Both the position numbers and the translations under genes were made by a program. From positions 15,413,001 through 15,477,000 of the forward strand of contig JAYKYS010000010.1 of NCBI GenBank assembly GCA_036924285.1: a stretch of 64,000 bases of DNA. The letters run 5' to 3'. This DNA is from Asterella californica. Its lineage: Eukaryota > Streptophyta > Marchantiopsida > Marchantiales > Aytoniaceae. This document shows positions 1 through 16,713 of the stretch, piece by piece (the stretch's first letter is position 1; each line of letters starts with the position of its first letter). The notes under the pieces were generated by a model. It made no database searches and was not told the DNA's origin. It was given only the letters and a program-made list of their open reading frames with translations.

Positions 1-1203
1 GAGTGTAAAAACAACACAATGATACTAACTGATTCTGATCTCTGGAGTACAAGTAGAGGAGAGAGGGGTGGGAATGCCTCGAGAAACTACAATACGAGAA
101 GTTTAGATTAGGACACAATTATGGAAGGATTCAGTTGTGACCTACATCGCCACTGCACTGCAGGGCAAGGCATGGTGTTCGGTAGGAGTATCAGTAGAGA
201 GACTAATAAGTAAGTAAGAGAGATATTGAGTGGCTTAGGGTGGTAGATAGATCATGAAGGACGCACAAGTTAAGAGGAAGGCAGGCAGCATGTTGAGTAC
301 ACGGCTAGCTTTGAACCTACACTAGCATGTCACACGCCATTGGCTGGCGTCAATGGCCAGAGCTGAGCTGCCCTGCCCAGCTCTCACTAGATAAAGAACA
401 AGAACAAATGGCTCGGGCCATTGGCTAAAGAGTTGGGGAAGTAGGACGAATTACACTCATTAGCAGAATTTAGAGGGCTGCAATTGGTCATGAAAGGGAA
501 GGATGGGAGGCAGGCTTAGGCTTGGTGTTGGTCTAAGGACAGCATTAAGGCTGGCATGCCCAGAGCAAGTAGATGGCTGGCTATGGCGGGTGGGAGTAGA
601 TGTGCTGCTGAAGGGAGGAAAGCACAAGGAAAGACGTGCGAGCTGCGAGTTGCTCAGAGAGGAAGATAGAAAAGTAAATGGACATGAAATTGATTAGTCG
701 CGGGCTAAGATCTGGGAGGATGCAGTAAACGAGAACATGGATGAGTATATAAAATTCCTGCAAAACGGATTCATTATCAAGACAAGTAGAGCGCACAATG
801 GGGTACATTTACTACCCACGAGTGAAAAGGGTCCTCGGCCAAGAAGTTAGACCAAAAGCATTTAAAAAGTCCGCAATGATAAGCTCTCTTTTACTTCCGC
901 CTTCTGATTGGTCGTAACATCTTCCATGAATCTTGCCCACCTCAGATTTCCTTTTCCTCTTGTGACCCCCCCCCATATCGATACCCACTCCCTCCGTCTG
1001 CGAACATGCCATCATACAGTACATGAATCTATCTACCAGTCGATAGACTCGATCTATCCATATGGACTGACTGGAGGTCCCCAGGAGCATGGAGAAACAT
1101 AACAGCACACACACTGTACAGTCGTCCTTGAATAACTGCAAGGGTTCGGGAATAACTCGCAAGGTTGCACTAATGGAGTCTTGGATAAGTGCAAAATTGC
1201 AGG

Positions 1204-1206
<3 letters not shown>
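1..1206. other. upstream flank, no gene recognised
   Basis: I see no coding region with family resemblance here. Short open frames exist on both strands but none has a recognisable motif or a paired splice structure. The stretch is purine-rich on the plus strand. It may be distal upstream sequence of the AP2 gene that starts at 7232. Confidence 0.4.

Positions 1207-1271
<65 letters not shown>
1207..1271. repeat. (GA)n microsatellite
   Basis: An essentially perfect GA dinucleotide run of about 65 bases. It creates spurious Arg-Glu and Ser-Leu open frames on the two strands. GA/CT tracts upstream of plant developmental genes can bind GAGA-type (BPC) factors, but at about 6 kb from the ATG that role is only a possibility. 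Confidence 0.95.
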
Positions 1272-1274
<3 letters not shown>

Positions 1275-4200
1275 GAAACAGTTCTGAGCACGGGCTTCTG
1301 AATGTATATTATCCAGTGTTTCGTCACGAGCTGCATAGACATGGCGTCAAAGGAAATCATGCTATCAACCTCGAATTCATTTGATCCTGTCACTGTCAGC
1401 GGAACAATACAACATGCTCTCCCTGCTCTTTGGCTGAACGTGCTTTCTATCATCCAGACCGGATCACTCTCTAGCACTGCAAATTTCTAAATCACAATTG
1501 CAACTTCTGGATAACTGCAAATTTGCACTATAAGAAAGTTTACACTTATCCATTTGTCTGTACCGACTTTGGTTTTTGGGTCTCTTGCATTTATCCAATT
1601 GCAAAATGGAAGGATTGCACTTAACGAGTGTGCGGTTATCCTTTCGTATGGCCGACGTCCCTCCCGTCTACTTCTCCTAGCTTTTAGAGTTATGGAAGGT
1701 TATTATAGCATAAGTCTTGTATGTCTCCGAGGTCCGAAGCTCAGTGTACCCCATATACAGTCAAACCTTGCATAATGCACACATACAGTAGTTAGGATTG
1801 AATGGCAATCCATCAAAGAAGAAGGAAGAAAACTTTGATGATGTCTTTCCTTAAAACCTTCTGTTCTATTCAGTAATTGCTCTAGCTAGCTAAAGTTATT
1901 GCTACCGAATGAACACGTAAAGATTTTACCTTAGAATGTTAGGTTTTGCTCAAAGAAAACATTCCAATTCGGTAGACTATCATACCGAAAAAGTATCCAA
2001 AATGATCAAACAAATTTCTCCACTTCTCCTACTCACCCTCGTTGGGATGCATATTTCTTCATTTCGAACGAACTGCGGAGCCAGGATGCACAAGACACAC
2101 ACAAATATCACGTGTTGAAACTCAACTTTCACTGTTTGGATGTCTGGATAGAAGAATACATTTTCTAATTATTTTCCATGGTTAGTCATTCTATAATTTG
2201 ATTAGGAGATTTCTGTACGAGTATAAAAATGAACTACTTCTTGCTTTTCGTTGTAATCCATGCACGGAAAGTACTCGAGAATCACCCGAGCTCACGTATC
2301 ATAGAGGGAGAAATAAACTGTTCGTGGATGATGGTGGGAGCATAAAGTAATTACCTTCAAGAAATAAAGTATTTAATTTCCATCAAATTTTTCCCAGAGA
2401 AAGAATTTAGTGGAAATGAATCTCGTGTATATTGAGCTCTCTTCATATGGAGAGGTGAATCATATCATATGCACGTGAGCGTTGATAAAAACCTCTTAAT
2501 TAAAACACAGAGCAGCAAAAAGTTGCTTTTCTTGGACGGAAAGTGGGATTTTTTATAATATGTAGAAATTCCATTCTTGTGGGTATATACCCAGCCAGAG
2601 TTACCTGCAGCAACATATTATGGTGTCGTTCTGACGAAAGAAGAAAGAGAGGAGTTGCGCAATCCTCGGGAGTAATGAAGCATATACATATGAAACAAAA
2701 ACCCAAAATATCATAGAATATGTATCTTACTTGTATGGATCCTAGCCTGCTTCGGTGGTGATGTCCGAATACATACATGTGCACTGTTTACATGTACAGT
2801 TGAAGAAGGAAAGGGTGGTGGCACTATTTCTAGACGTGATAGCTTGGACATGAGTTGACCTTCCGAATTAAGTCGGGTACTTGGATTGAAAGAACGAATG
2901 GTAGGCACTATCCATGGAAGTGGCACAAGTAGTAAGGAGAAGTTGCAGTGGGCGTAGTCCTTTGTCGTTCAACAAACAGACCAGGATTTTCAGCTCAGGA
3001 TTTTCTGAATGAGAAGGAAGTGAGTGCTGCAGGCCACCATACAGTATTCAACTGTAGAGCACATATTGAGTTACTTCTCTTGTATATATTTATGTTTGTA
3101 CTGTACTTGAAAGCGGGGGATGAGATGATATTTATCATGCAATGGTTGGAGCATGGTTGGATTGATGTCATACCACCCCCAACATGGTTCTGCAGCAGTT
3201 CTCGACAGGCGGAGCTGCAGCTAGCTGTCCTTCTTATGCACAGGAGAAACAAACAATGTTGTGTAGTTTGGCTGCTGCAAGAGCTTGAATTGATTCTGCT
3301 CTTGCTGCTGTTGGGAAGGATAGATGAGCTGCTTAAGGTTGAAGGCTTTTAACTCTTAACTTAATCCAAGAATGAATCTAATGTTTAATGACAGAGTTGA
3401 ATACGAGCAATCGTAAGTAGACATGGAGAAATGGAAGGGCATGCTACTGCTGCTGCTCTCATTGCTATGGCGAGAGAAAACAACATTGACCTTCCGTGAT
3501 ATCTCAGCTCAGTGACACGGAATACATACAAGGGTGGCGAGAGAGATAGCAATAGAGTACGTGAGTGAGGGAGTGAAGGCCCCTCTCATCATCATGCAAA
3601 GGAAACAGACAGAGACATTATAGGTGGTGTACCCACCCCACTCCCACTGCCTGCCTAAGGACACGATCTCAGCTGGAGGTGAAAGTGAGGTAGTGTTTAG
3701 AAGTACACTACACGATTGAGTGAGGGAGTCAGGCGCTGGACTCTGGACTTTGGACTTGTTGAATAAACTCGTTACTTAATTAAGGAGTAAAATCATTAGT
3801 AATGAAAATTAACAGTAAAATCATCCTTTCGGTTCCCGCGAGTTCAGACCGGGGGCCGACTAAAGTAGAGGAAGGGGAAATTGGAGGGAGAATGGGACCC
3901 ACGAGTGCATTGACCAGGCGGCGGTGGGTAACGGTCCCACAAGAGGGACAGGTCTGTACTCCCTACGGACGGCGACTCAGTTAGTGCTCTGCTGTGTGTC
4001 AAGCGTAGGCTTACGGAGGATCCCGGGCCGGGTGAGGCACTAACGCGGAGACCCTTTTACAGCACTAGTGGGGCCAGACGGAAACTCCTTTCATTTAATG
4101 CCCGCCGCATCCGACCCCTCTCCTAATGTTCCGGGTAAGTTTAACCGTTACCGTAACTGCATTTCCAGTGCTAGAGTTGGGGTTTCTTCTTTTCCCTTAT

Positions 4201-5606
4201 GTTTCGAGTCCGCCACTGTACCTCCAGTTCTATCTGAGCCTCTGAGGCTCTACCTTTGACCACCCCTGCCTGCAGAAAGAGGGAGCAGCTCCTCGAAGGC
4301 TCGGACAGAGTTAGTTGACTGTCTCCCTACCCTAGATGCGCCCTATATGCCCTTCTCCTCATCTCCGCTTCCTCTGATCCTGGCAGCCTCCTTCTCCGGC
4401 GTCGTCGACGTCTTTCCTCCCTCGGCCTCCGGGCCCAGACAGACACAGTTCACACGGGCTATCTTTACTTGGTCCGAACTACGTCTGGCGGTGTCGCTGA
4501 GTTAGCGAGAGCTTTGGAGAGAGCGCGGGCACGAGGCCACGCGATTCCCTATGTCCGCCGTCACCCTAAATGTAGCCCGTGAGACGAGGAAGCTCATGGA
4601 TCTCTTCGATAAGTCCGATATCGTATGGCCATGGTACAGTATCCTCAGTGTAGTTAGCGCTACCGGTCACCAACCGGGGTGTTGGGGGTTACAGTGCGTA
4701 TGTACGTTTGGAACCGGCGTGGGAGGCGGGTTGAGCGGGGAGGTTCATACCATATTCTCTGTGTGTCCCCCACCCCCCCGCGGCCCCGGTTTCAAGCTCA
4801 GACGACTTCCCCGGGCCGCTATTTTAGTCGCCTGGCCAGACAGTCTGGACTCCGTAGACAGGAGATCTTACCCGTCGTATGCTTATCCGAAGCAATGCCA
4901 AATATCTTGCTCGTGGTTCGCGGTGCCGGCAACTCTAGCAGCACCGGGCATTTGCAACCAGCTGCCTCGCTCCCTATCTCACTCTTGCCGGCGGTCGGGC
5001 CAAGGCGACTAGGACAAGAGAAGGAAAGTGTGCTAAATAGCCGGTGTGGACCGAAAGGTAACCAACCGCACCGCAACGACTGGCGGTGAAGGCCGGGTGT
5101 TAAGCAGTGGGAAGTGGGAAGGAGCAGCGGGAACATGAGGGACTGTAGCGTGCGATGTAGCTCGAGCGATGTGCAGTTGCTGCTGGCTAGGCTCTGCTGT
5201 GGGCGAAGACAAGGTCGACTTTTTCCCCAAGAAGGGACGAGTTGTGAAGCGAGAGAGAAGAGAAAAGTAAAGTCGGTTCCTGCTGAATGAGCTGCTTGCT
5301 GCCTGCAGTTGAGAGGAGAAAGGAAGCCCTTGGTCCCATTCGCTCATAGTGAGAAATCACTACCTTCTGGCCGCTGACTGACTGACTGAACAATTGCGGG
5401 TGTTCGTGCTAGGAGACAATCGCTGCTGGTTCTGCCTCTAGGGGAGGAGGAGGAGGAGAGGCCTAGGAGGAAGAAGTGGTGGTGGGAGAGAGGGTGGGAG
5501 GATCGAGTTGAAGAGGAAGGAATCTCTCCCTCGGAGATTGTAGAGAGTTGTGTTGTGCCCACAAGCTGGCGGAACTTGCAGAGGAAGGGAGAGGGTAGGA
5601 TGAGTT

Positions 5607-5611
<5 letters not shown>
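1272..5611. other. upstream flank, no gene recognised
   Basis: About 4.3 kb without a convincing gene on either strand. Open frames around 2948-3352, 4551-5012 and 4819-5347 have biased, low-complexity composition and no motif I can name. The part from about 3800 to 5100 is more GC-rich than its surroundings and could contain promoter or first untranslated exon sequence of the downstream AP2 gene. No signal fixes a transcription start. Confidence 0.35.

Positions 5612-5652
<41 letters not shown>
5612..5652. repeat. (GA)n microsatellite in probable leader
   Basis: A GA run of about 40 bases, with a second shorter GA-rich run near 5987-6020. Both lie 1.2-1.6 kb before the ATG of the AP2/ANT gene, in plus-strand purine-rich sequence that could be 5' leader or proximal promoter. 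CT/GA tracts are common in long 5' leaders of plant transcription-factor genes. Confidence 0.85.
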
Positions 5653-5656
<4 letters not shown>

Positions 5657-7231
5657 TTGAGTTGGATTGGGTTGTGTGCTGCCTGCGCCGAGCGAGAGTT
5701 TACTTCCTGGGAGGAGCAGCAACAGGAGAGGTGTGATTGCCGCAAGGCCCAACAAGACCAGACCGACAGCACGAGTGTGAGTTGAGAGGAGAGTTTGAAG
5801 GTTATAGACGAGCGAGAGACAGAAATAGGAGGGGCACTCGGAGATTGTAGTTTAGTGTAGAGTGCGCACAAGAAGAGGAGAGAGAAAGAGGGTAGAAGAG
5901 AGGGGGTAGAAACCAAACGCGTACTTGGGAAGCATTTTGAGGGAAGGAATAAGTGAGCGCAGCAAAGGGTGGGTTGTCGGACTGAGGAGAGAGAGAGAGA
6001 GAGAGGGGAGAGAGAGGGAAGTAGTACAGTAGGAGAGCCGGCCCGTAATTCGGGGCTTATATGGGCGGACAAGCGGATAGATACAAGGCCGCATGCGCAG
6101 CCATCTGAATCTATCAATTGGAGTGGTGCAGTTGTAGTGAGAAGAAGAGAAGAAGAGAAGAGAAGGAGGCAATAGAGGAAACATAGGCCAGGGAAGACGA
6201 AGGATTGAACGAGCGTACACACTTAGACACAGTGGTGGTGGTGATCGAGCGGTGTGTAGAGGACGTGACGGGAAGGAGTTTGCAAACTGTTGCTGCTGCT
6301 GTTGGGCAGTCACCTGGAAATAGTACTGGTGGTGTTTGTTGATCCTTGCGAAGTTCTCGTATTGGGTTGTGACAGTCCTAGTCCACACTCTCTGCTATGG
6401 GTTTGGCTGGCTGCTTGGGGTTCCTCCGCCTCGAGGCCACTTGTAGTACAACAATAATGATGCGGGCCTTTCCTGTGAGGTTCAGCGCTGAACCTGCTCA
6501 TGGTTCTAGTTGAAAGCCAAGAAAACTGTCCAATCGAATTGGCGTGAAGTAGTAATCCTGAGGCAATCCTGAGGAAGACCTTGTGTAGTAGCGTTCCAGT
6601 TGAGGAGGAGATTGGCTATGCTAGTAAGCAGCAGAAGGACTCGTAACTCAGCCGTCAGTCAGGGACGAGAGGCTCTCATTCAAGCATTGTTTGGGAAAAT
6701 CCGGAGTTTTACACGTCCTTGAATCTCGGAATACACAGAAGCGCCGGTGACCGTTATGCCTGGGAATTGGAGGCTGTACTACTCATCACTCAAACTTTCG
6801 TCGGTCACAGTCGTTCACAGTCAGTCACATATGTAATTTGGGCTTACGGGATAAGACAGCACTTGGTGACTGCTTACTGGTCTGGTCGCACTTGTACATT
6901 CGCATCTCCACTACTTCCTTTTCTAGCAGCAGCACCTTCTTCACTTCATATGCCACTCCTCCAACATCTTCCCCGCGCCCCGCTTTTTTAGTCCCTCCGA
7001 AATCTTGTTGATAACCTCTTCTGGAGCAGCAGCAGACCGTGTTTGCCAATGTGGGCAACGGATATCTTGACCTACGAAAACCTGTCAGAAGAAGAAGACG
7101 AGTGGTCACATAGTAGTGTGTGTTACTGGGGTAGAGCACCGGCGTTCTAGCTACCGATTTTCGATTCCTCCCATCTCCACTGTTTCTCGTAAGCAGTCAA
7201 GCTGGGGAATTTCGTAGCTGAAGATAGGTCG
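5653..7231 (+). promoter_or_regulatory. probable proximal promoter / 5' leader of the AP2 gene
   Basis: No other gene lies between here and the ATG at 7232. The stretch has GA-rich segments, a CTG/GCT-rich spot near 6290-6300 and several short upstream open frames. If transcribed it would be a leader of more than 1 kb, which would fit uORF-type translational control. I cannot point to a TATA box or a leader intron with confidence. RNA 5'-end data would settle where the transcript starts. Confidence 0.35.
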
Positions 7232-10200
7232 ATGAGGTCGGTCAACAACTGGTTGGCCTTCTCTTTATCCCCCCATTTGACCATTGATGTGCCGGATCAT
7301 GCACCCTCAGCACAGTCTAATGGTCCTAAGATGGCTCAACATTCTTCAGCGGAGAATGGGTTGTCCTACAACGGAGCACCTTCGGGCGAATGCTACAACC
7401 TTGGACAGTCGGATGGCGACACTTTGTCCATGCGCCCTGATGGCTCGCTTTGTATAATGGAGGCTTTGAGTCGCTCTCATAGTGGAGGTAAGCCCACTTT
7501 CAATTCATGATTTCACTCGCATACCCTCGCCAATGTTTATATCTCTGGGCTTCATTTAACTGCGGTAGGCTGGATTCATCTGTTCACCATTCCCTATGAT
7601 GCTTACACAAAGAATTGCCGGCCTTCATACGTGTGTGCATTTTCTCTATATACAACTGTACTTGCTGTCGTTCAATTCCGGACCAGCCGCGTGCCAAAAT
7701 CCGGGGGATAACTCGGCACTTCGCAGTAGGTTAAAAGTCACGAGCTCGGTTCTTCTCTGTCTCCTAAATATGAGTAAAATTAACGAGTCAACGATTCCTG
7801 CCGAACACTGACTGAATGTGTCTTACAGCGGATCGTTTGCGGGGGGTTACAGACTTGTTGTGGTAGTCTGAGGGTAAGGAGGGGTCGAATCTCATAGAAC
7901 TGAAGTGAATTGGCTTGCTTGTTTCGTGTGTATTCAGATTGGGCCCAGCTCAAGACTGGTCATGTGCAGCACCCCTCCCAGCATATGCTGAACGCCGAGC
8001 TCTCGAGGTTGGCGGGCAGCAGAGCACCTAGTGAACAGATCACTCAGAACCAATATGATTCACTGGGTGCCCAGTCCAATAAGTCGGATCATGACTCAGG
8101 CCCGAAGCTTGAAGACTTTTTGGGAGGGGCCACGTCGCTGGGAGGTCAATACACCAATCGATCAGATTCACAGTCCCATAATTTCGAGAACTTGTACTTC
8201 CGGGATATCAATGTGAATCTGAGTCCTTACTCTGGTGGTGCAGCCCAGCAGCAACAGGCCAATCATGTGCCTCCCAGTTTCCATGCGTACGGCTTGCAGC
8301 GGACTGATAACTCTTCCTCGCAGCAACCGTACGACTCTCACTCAAGAAACAATACTGCAGCAGAGTCTAATCTCTGCAATTCCAATGTGCACGCACAGAA
8401 TCTGCTGCAGGTAGCTCTCGATCAGCATCATCACTCGGGTTCCACCCACCAGGCTGATATGTTGCAAGATTGCACCCTTCAGTTGCCCCAAGGTCCCAAC
8501 CTTTCGGCGCTGAAAACTTGGCTTAGGCAGAGCCAAGCAGCCCCTGGAACGGGGGGAGGTGTCACGTCGCTGGGACCTGCGGCGGCTGCTGCTGGATGCG
8601 GAGGAGAAAAGCAGCAGCCGGGCATCGGCAAACCCGGCAGCACTATCCCCATGATTGCCAATCTCCACCAATCGCTGTCACTCTCCATGAGTCCCGGCTC
8701 CCAGTCCAGCAATAGTATGGTGGGCGCTCAGCCCGGCGCTAGTGTCACCGCTGACACCTCCCCAGAAACTCGGAAGCGGGGCGCCGGTCGGGCTGGAAGC
8801 AAGGAGGCCTCGCCTCGGAAATCCATCGACACTTTCGGCCAGCGGACTTCTGTTTTCCGCGGAGTTACGAGGTGCGCAGCTATCGATCGATAAATGAACT
8901 CAATCAGGAACACTCTTGTTGTATCGTACCTTGTGTCACCTTGCATCGATCTCTACATAATTATCCCCGTCATGAACGAACCAGTTATTCCTAGCTGCTC
9001 GGCTGAAACAATCTGAGAAGGATTTCCCTTGCATGTAGGGCCTTTCATGTCGATGAATTTAGGTGAGGATGACTGCCTGTGAGCAGGTAGAAAGTGAAAG
9101 TGAGATTGACTGACATTGACATCTCGTGCCCGCGGACCTCATTTCCTTTACTAACCAGAGGCAAGGCGATGCCTAATTATGTCCGCCTCTTAGCCCGGTG
9201 CGGATCTATCTGAGTCAATAGTTAGGGCTTCTGTGCATCGGTTTCTGCATTCGATGCATTTCGTCTGAAAGGATGGGCTGTGCGTGAATTGGCGTAGGCA
9301 TCGTTGGACTGGACGCTATGAGGCTCATCTCTGGGACAATAGTTGCCGCAAGGAGGGGCAAACCCGCAAGGGACGACAAGGTATGAAGTGCGAGCAATAT
9401 TTGTTTGTGGTGTTCAGTTTCTCCCACGACAGTCCTCAACGTTCTCGTGTGTTACGACAATTCAACGTCATTCTGTGTTAATGATTGTCAGCTAAGTGGC
9501 AGTTGTTGTTGCGATTTTGCATGTGTCGCTCTCAACACTCACTCTTCTCTCTCGCTCGCGGAACTATCAACTTGCAGTTTATCTCGGTAAGTTCCTCGTT
9601 ACCAGCTCTTAGTTATCGAATGGTTCGATTCGTTTGCTTGAACTATCGTGCTTTGCCCCGTTTGGCCCTGTGAGATATCTATTGCTTTGTTAGTGGGTGG
9701 GAGGACTTATTTGAGTGAATCCCGAATACAGGTGGATACGATAAGGAAGAAAAGGCTGCGCGAGCTTACGATCTTGCTGCACTCAAGTACTGGGGTCCGA
9801 ACACGACCATCAACTTTCCGGTACAGCCAAAGCTTTCTATCTATATTTGGTGTTAAACTCGCGTGATCTCAGTGGATTTCCCTGCACATGCACATGTTCT
9901 GTTGCGAAAGGATGAACTGGATAGGTATGATACGATATTAATTCGAACTCCAAGGTAGAGGGCGAGACGGACTTCAGCAGGTCGTCGTGCACGCTCCGTG
10001 GGACGGCGCAGAACTACATGACGAGAATTCCGCTTGACTAATGCCTGTGGATGAAAAACGTGTAACTTTGGGGTCACGTTTACCTCAGCCCTCAGCAGGG
10101 CTGAAGGCTGGGGTCGTTCATCAACCTCGTCGTAGTACTTAGTGGAGCACGAGCCGACGAATCTCGCAAAGCTCTGAGTAATTGCCTGCTTGTTGTATCG

Positions 10201-12716
10201 GATCGTACTGCAGTACGACTTCTGTCTAAGACCAGTACCATTACTGCTGTTGGCACGCACCTCGTAGCTTATACTTGGGTTATTAATGAAGTGGGTCTTG
10301 GTGGTGGATCCGGCATGCAGCTTCACCAGTATGAGAAAGAGCTGGAAGAGATGAAGAATATGACCCGCCAGGAGTACGTGGCATCTCTTCGAAGGTTAGT
10401 TTGACTCTTGTGCGAGTTGTCAAATGTTCTCTGAATTGCTGAATCTCCTCGCAAGTTTTGGATGTGGTACAAGTCGCTCGTTTCAGGGTCGAGGAGCCTA
10501 CGCGGTCAGGCTTATCCCCATAGAAGTTGCTGCGCCTGGAGTACGTACTTTGTACGGATAACAGCGCCGGAAAAGTTTTCCTTTATTACCATGGCCGTAT
10601 GAATTGTACGTGTTACCGCCGAGAGAACGTAACTAGCGCTCTATGGTTATGCTCTCCGAAGTTCCGCCCCCACTCCTAACAATTTGTGTCATCGTCTGTC
10701 CCGCACGTTCATCACTTAAGTGACCGCTTTTTGAAATTATGCAGAAAGAGCAGTGGATTCTCAAGGGGAGCGTCTGTTTATCGAGGAGTAACCAGGTAGA
10801 CTCTAATCACGTGGTTGAGGCTCGGTATCTGTGCCGCATAGTCTGATATCGAGTTTGAATGGTCTCTCAGCTCAATCCTCCATGGTGAGAGTATCAGGCG
10901 TAAATGAATGTGTATGTTGATTACAAGGGATCATACTCTGCCTAGTAAGTCCTGTGTATGGATTAATACCTACCGACAAGACTACGATAGTAAACAGTTC
11001 TGAAGTTTGACCACGAAGAAAATGTTCAACACGGATCATGAATCATCTTGCTCGTTGACTTTTGTTTTGGTTGAATTGTGGGCGCAGACACCACCAACAC
11101 GGTCGATGGCAAGCACGGATAGGCCGAGTTGCCGGTAACAAAGACCTCTACTTGGGAACATACAGTGAGTACTTCCAACTTGCCCACAAACTCTAACCCG
11201 AACTAATCCCCTCAATGGTAAATGAAACTTCCTCTTCCCTCTGCCGCGTGTCCGCGTCCATTCAAATTCACATGGATGTGACTTGAATGTGCATGCATGT
11301 CATGGGATGGGAAACTGTAACGGCCTTGGCCCTGACGAACTCCTCAACGATGCTTTTTTTTTCTCTCTCTCTCTCTCTCTCTGGGAATTGCGTCTAGCGG
11401 CGTTGTCATGTACGCTCGAAGTGAATGAACGTTATGTCAAGGTGCACGGGCCCTACACTTTCTTCTTCACGAGTGCATTTATTAGCAGCACCAAAGGTAA
11501 GCCCGTGCTAAAGTAAAGTGGGCGGTCGCCCTCCCTCGTGCTCTTTTCTCTCGCACGACGGAAATGAGCATCACGACAGACGACAGAAACAGTGATTCGC
11601 GGATGCGGTCGTGGGTATATAAATGCTTGATGCCATTTTCGGCGTGTCGGAACGTATAGCTCCGGATGTTTGTGCAAGATTCTTATTAGGAGGAAATCAG
11701 TTTGTTTGCGAGGACGATACGTTTGAGAGAGCGATGGCCGATGCCGGATGAGTGAGTGACTGAAAATGGGATGCTCTTTTTCAGGCACTCAGGAGGAAGC
11801 GGCTGAAGCGTATGACATTGCGGCGATCAAATTTCGAGGAATAAATGCAGTGACGAACTTTGATATCAGCCGCTACGACACCAAGAGGATATGTGGCACC
11901 GCTCATAACGCCGCCGAAGGCGAATCACCGAAAGTTCAAGCTACGTCGACCACCAAAGAGCTGGCCGTGGTTGCTCCAGAGCAGCCGAGCGACCCCAGTG
12001 TGGACGGGCATCAAACGGACGAGGATTCCCAGAGCTTGCAAACAGGGAACACCAACACCAGCCAGGCAACGGATGGTTTGGTTTCCAAGTCACAGCTCCA
12101 GGAATGGCAGATGTTATACCATCATCAGCAGGCTCAGTGTAGTTGGGACGATCCCAACCAGCAGCAGCAGCAAGCGCAACAGCAGGATGCGAGAACGCAG
12201 TCATTGATTTCAGATTCCTTGGGTCACAAGTTTCTTCAGTCCCCGGGGGCAGCAGGTAATATGCACTCTGCAGTGCTGCGGAACTTGATGGGCCTAAGTG
12301 ATGGTGGAGCTAGCGGGAGCGAGTCATCAGGCGGGATGTTGGCTGGCTTGCCCGGATCGAGTAATAATCTGATGGGAGGAGGTGGGGGAGGAGGAGGAAC
12401 CTCGGGTTATCCAGGGACGCAAAGTCCCAAGTCCTTAAGAGATCAGAGCGAGGATGAGAGTTCCAAGAGCGGAGGACAGGGCGGAGGCGGGTCGGCTTAT
12501 GAGAATGTGCTGCAAGGAGATTTGAGTAGGCATATTTTGTATTTGTCTCACGGCCAATCTCCTCCCAACGGAAGCTCGAAGTCGGCCAACAGTTATGACA
12601 ACGGCACGTTAGGGAACCAATCGTGGATGAACCCTCAGGGAAACTTGAATCAGCGGGTGTCAGCGGGTCACTTGAGCGTTGGCCACATGCCCATTTTTGC
12701 AGTTTGGAACGATTGA
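7232..12716 (+). CDS. AINTEGUMENTA/PLETHORA-like double-AP2 transcription factor
   Basis: Nuclear DNA-binding regulator of the euANT group (ANT, PLT, BBM; APB in mosses), which maintains stem cells and meristems. Exons inferred from frame and GT-AG sites: 7232-7487, 7938-8871, 9298-9380, 9578-9586, 9732-9820, 10321-10394, 10745-10795, 11088-11164, 11785-12716. They sum to 2505 nt, exactly in frame, giving 834 residues. The start is chosen because [10 protein letters not shown], the N-terminal euANT motif, follows at once. PKLEDFLGG and ALKTWLRQ come next. AP2 repeat 1 (about residues 390-460) begins VFRGVTR and has the ten-residue insertion after the NSC, as in ANT-type proteins. The linker [26 protein letters not shown] segment is conserved. 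Repeat 2 (about 492-560) begins SVYRGVTR and ends [11 protein letters not shown]. The tail is Gln/Ser/Gly-rich with a Gly run, ending IFAVWND. The reading frame is intact and it is the only clear host gene here. Which ANT/PLT paralogue it is cannot be told from this window. Confidence 0.93.
9578..9586 (+). other. 9-nt micro-exon of the AP2 gene
   Basis: The exon TTTATCTCG lies between an acceptor (CTTGCAG) and a donor (GTAAGT). With one base from each neighbouring exon it encodes Val-Tyr-Leu-Gly, the start of the second half of AP2 repeat 1. A 9-nt exon at exactly this point is a known conserved feature of AP2/ANT-class genes. Skipping it would keep the frame but delete three residues from the DNA-binding repeat. 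Automatic gene callers often miss it. Confidence 0.9.
11362..11382. repeat. (TC)n tract in last intron
   Basis: A short CT dinucleotide run after a T-run, within the intron between 11164 and 11785 of the AP2 gene. It is too far from the acceptor at 11784 to be its polypyrimidine tract. Confidence 0.8.
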
Positions 12717-16204
<3,488 letters not shown>

Positions 16205-16312
16205 TAAAAACTCTTCTAAAAATAAGCGGCGAGAAGGTTTCTCCTACACGGCTCGTCCAAAAACCTTCGTTTTTGAACGCCCTTATTTGAGCTTTATTTA
16301 GAAAAGTCTTAT
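16205..16312. mobile_element. possible MITE (imperfect inverted repeat)
   Basis: The left end (ACTCTTCTAAAAATAAGCGG) and the right end (CGCCCTTATTT...TTTAGAAAAGTCTT) are imperfect reverse complements, with an inner GAAGG/CCTTC pair. The whole could fold into a hairpin of roughly 100 bases. Size and AT-rich ends suit a miniature inverted-repeat transposon. No target duplication is clear, so this is tentative. Confidence 0.3.
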
Positions 16313-16703
16313 AGAAAGAATTACTAGGGTGGCTGTTTTATCTTCTATGTTTGGAGGGGAGAAAAAGTGGAAGAGAGATCTCATGGTGGGGTGATCGTTG
16401 ATTGAGGAGTTACGGGAGAGCAAAAACTGCAGCAAATGATGTCCTGGTAAACATGTATAGTGCAGCAGCAGCACCTATTGTTCTGCCCTGCTGAAGGAAG
16501 GTATTTCAAGGCTAAACAGCAGCTAAGCTATGTCAGTTCACGAAAAATCTCGTGGTGCAAGATCCTTGCGGAAGGGACCTCCACCCGCATTCTGTTAGTT
16601 TCGAGCATGTGCGTATGTCTCAGTTTAGCCCTTAGTCCTTAGTCCTTTCTATTTCCTCTATTTTCTATGTTAGTTGTTTATTCTGGTGAACTAACAGTTA
16701 ATA

Positions 16704-16713
16704 TGGTATCAGA
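16704..16713 (+). other. primer binding site of the copia element
   Basis: TGGTATCAGA matches the initiator-Met tRNA primer site of plant LTR elements. It lies about 245 bases before the first gag-like ATG of the Ty1/copia remnant. The LTR that should end just left of it is not recognisable because no second copy is evident to the right. Confidence 0.6.

Noticed and set aside
1089..1301. Open frames rich in Arg-Glu or Ser-Leu repeats
   Set aside because: They are translations of the (GA)n microsatellite, not genes. The same holds for the Ser/Leu-rich frames at 5344-6222 on the minus strand.
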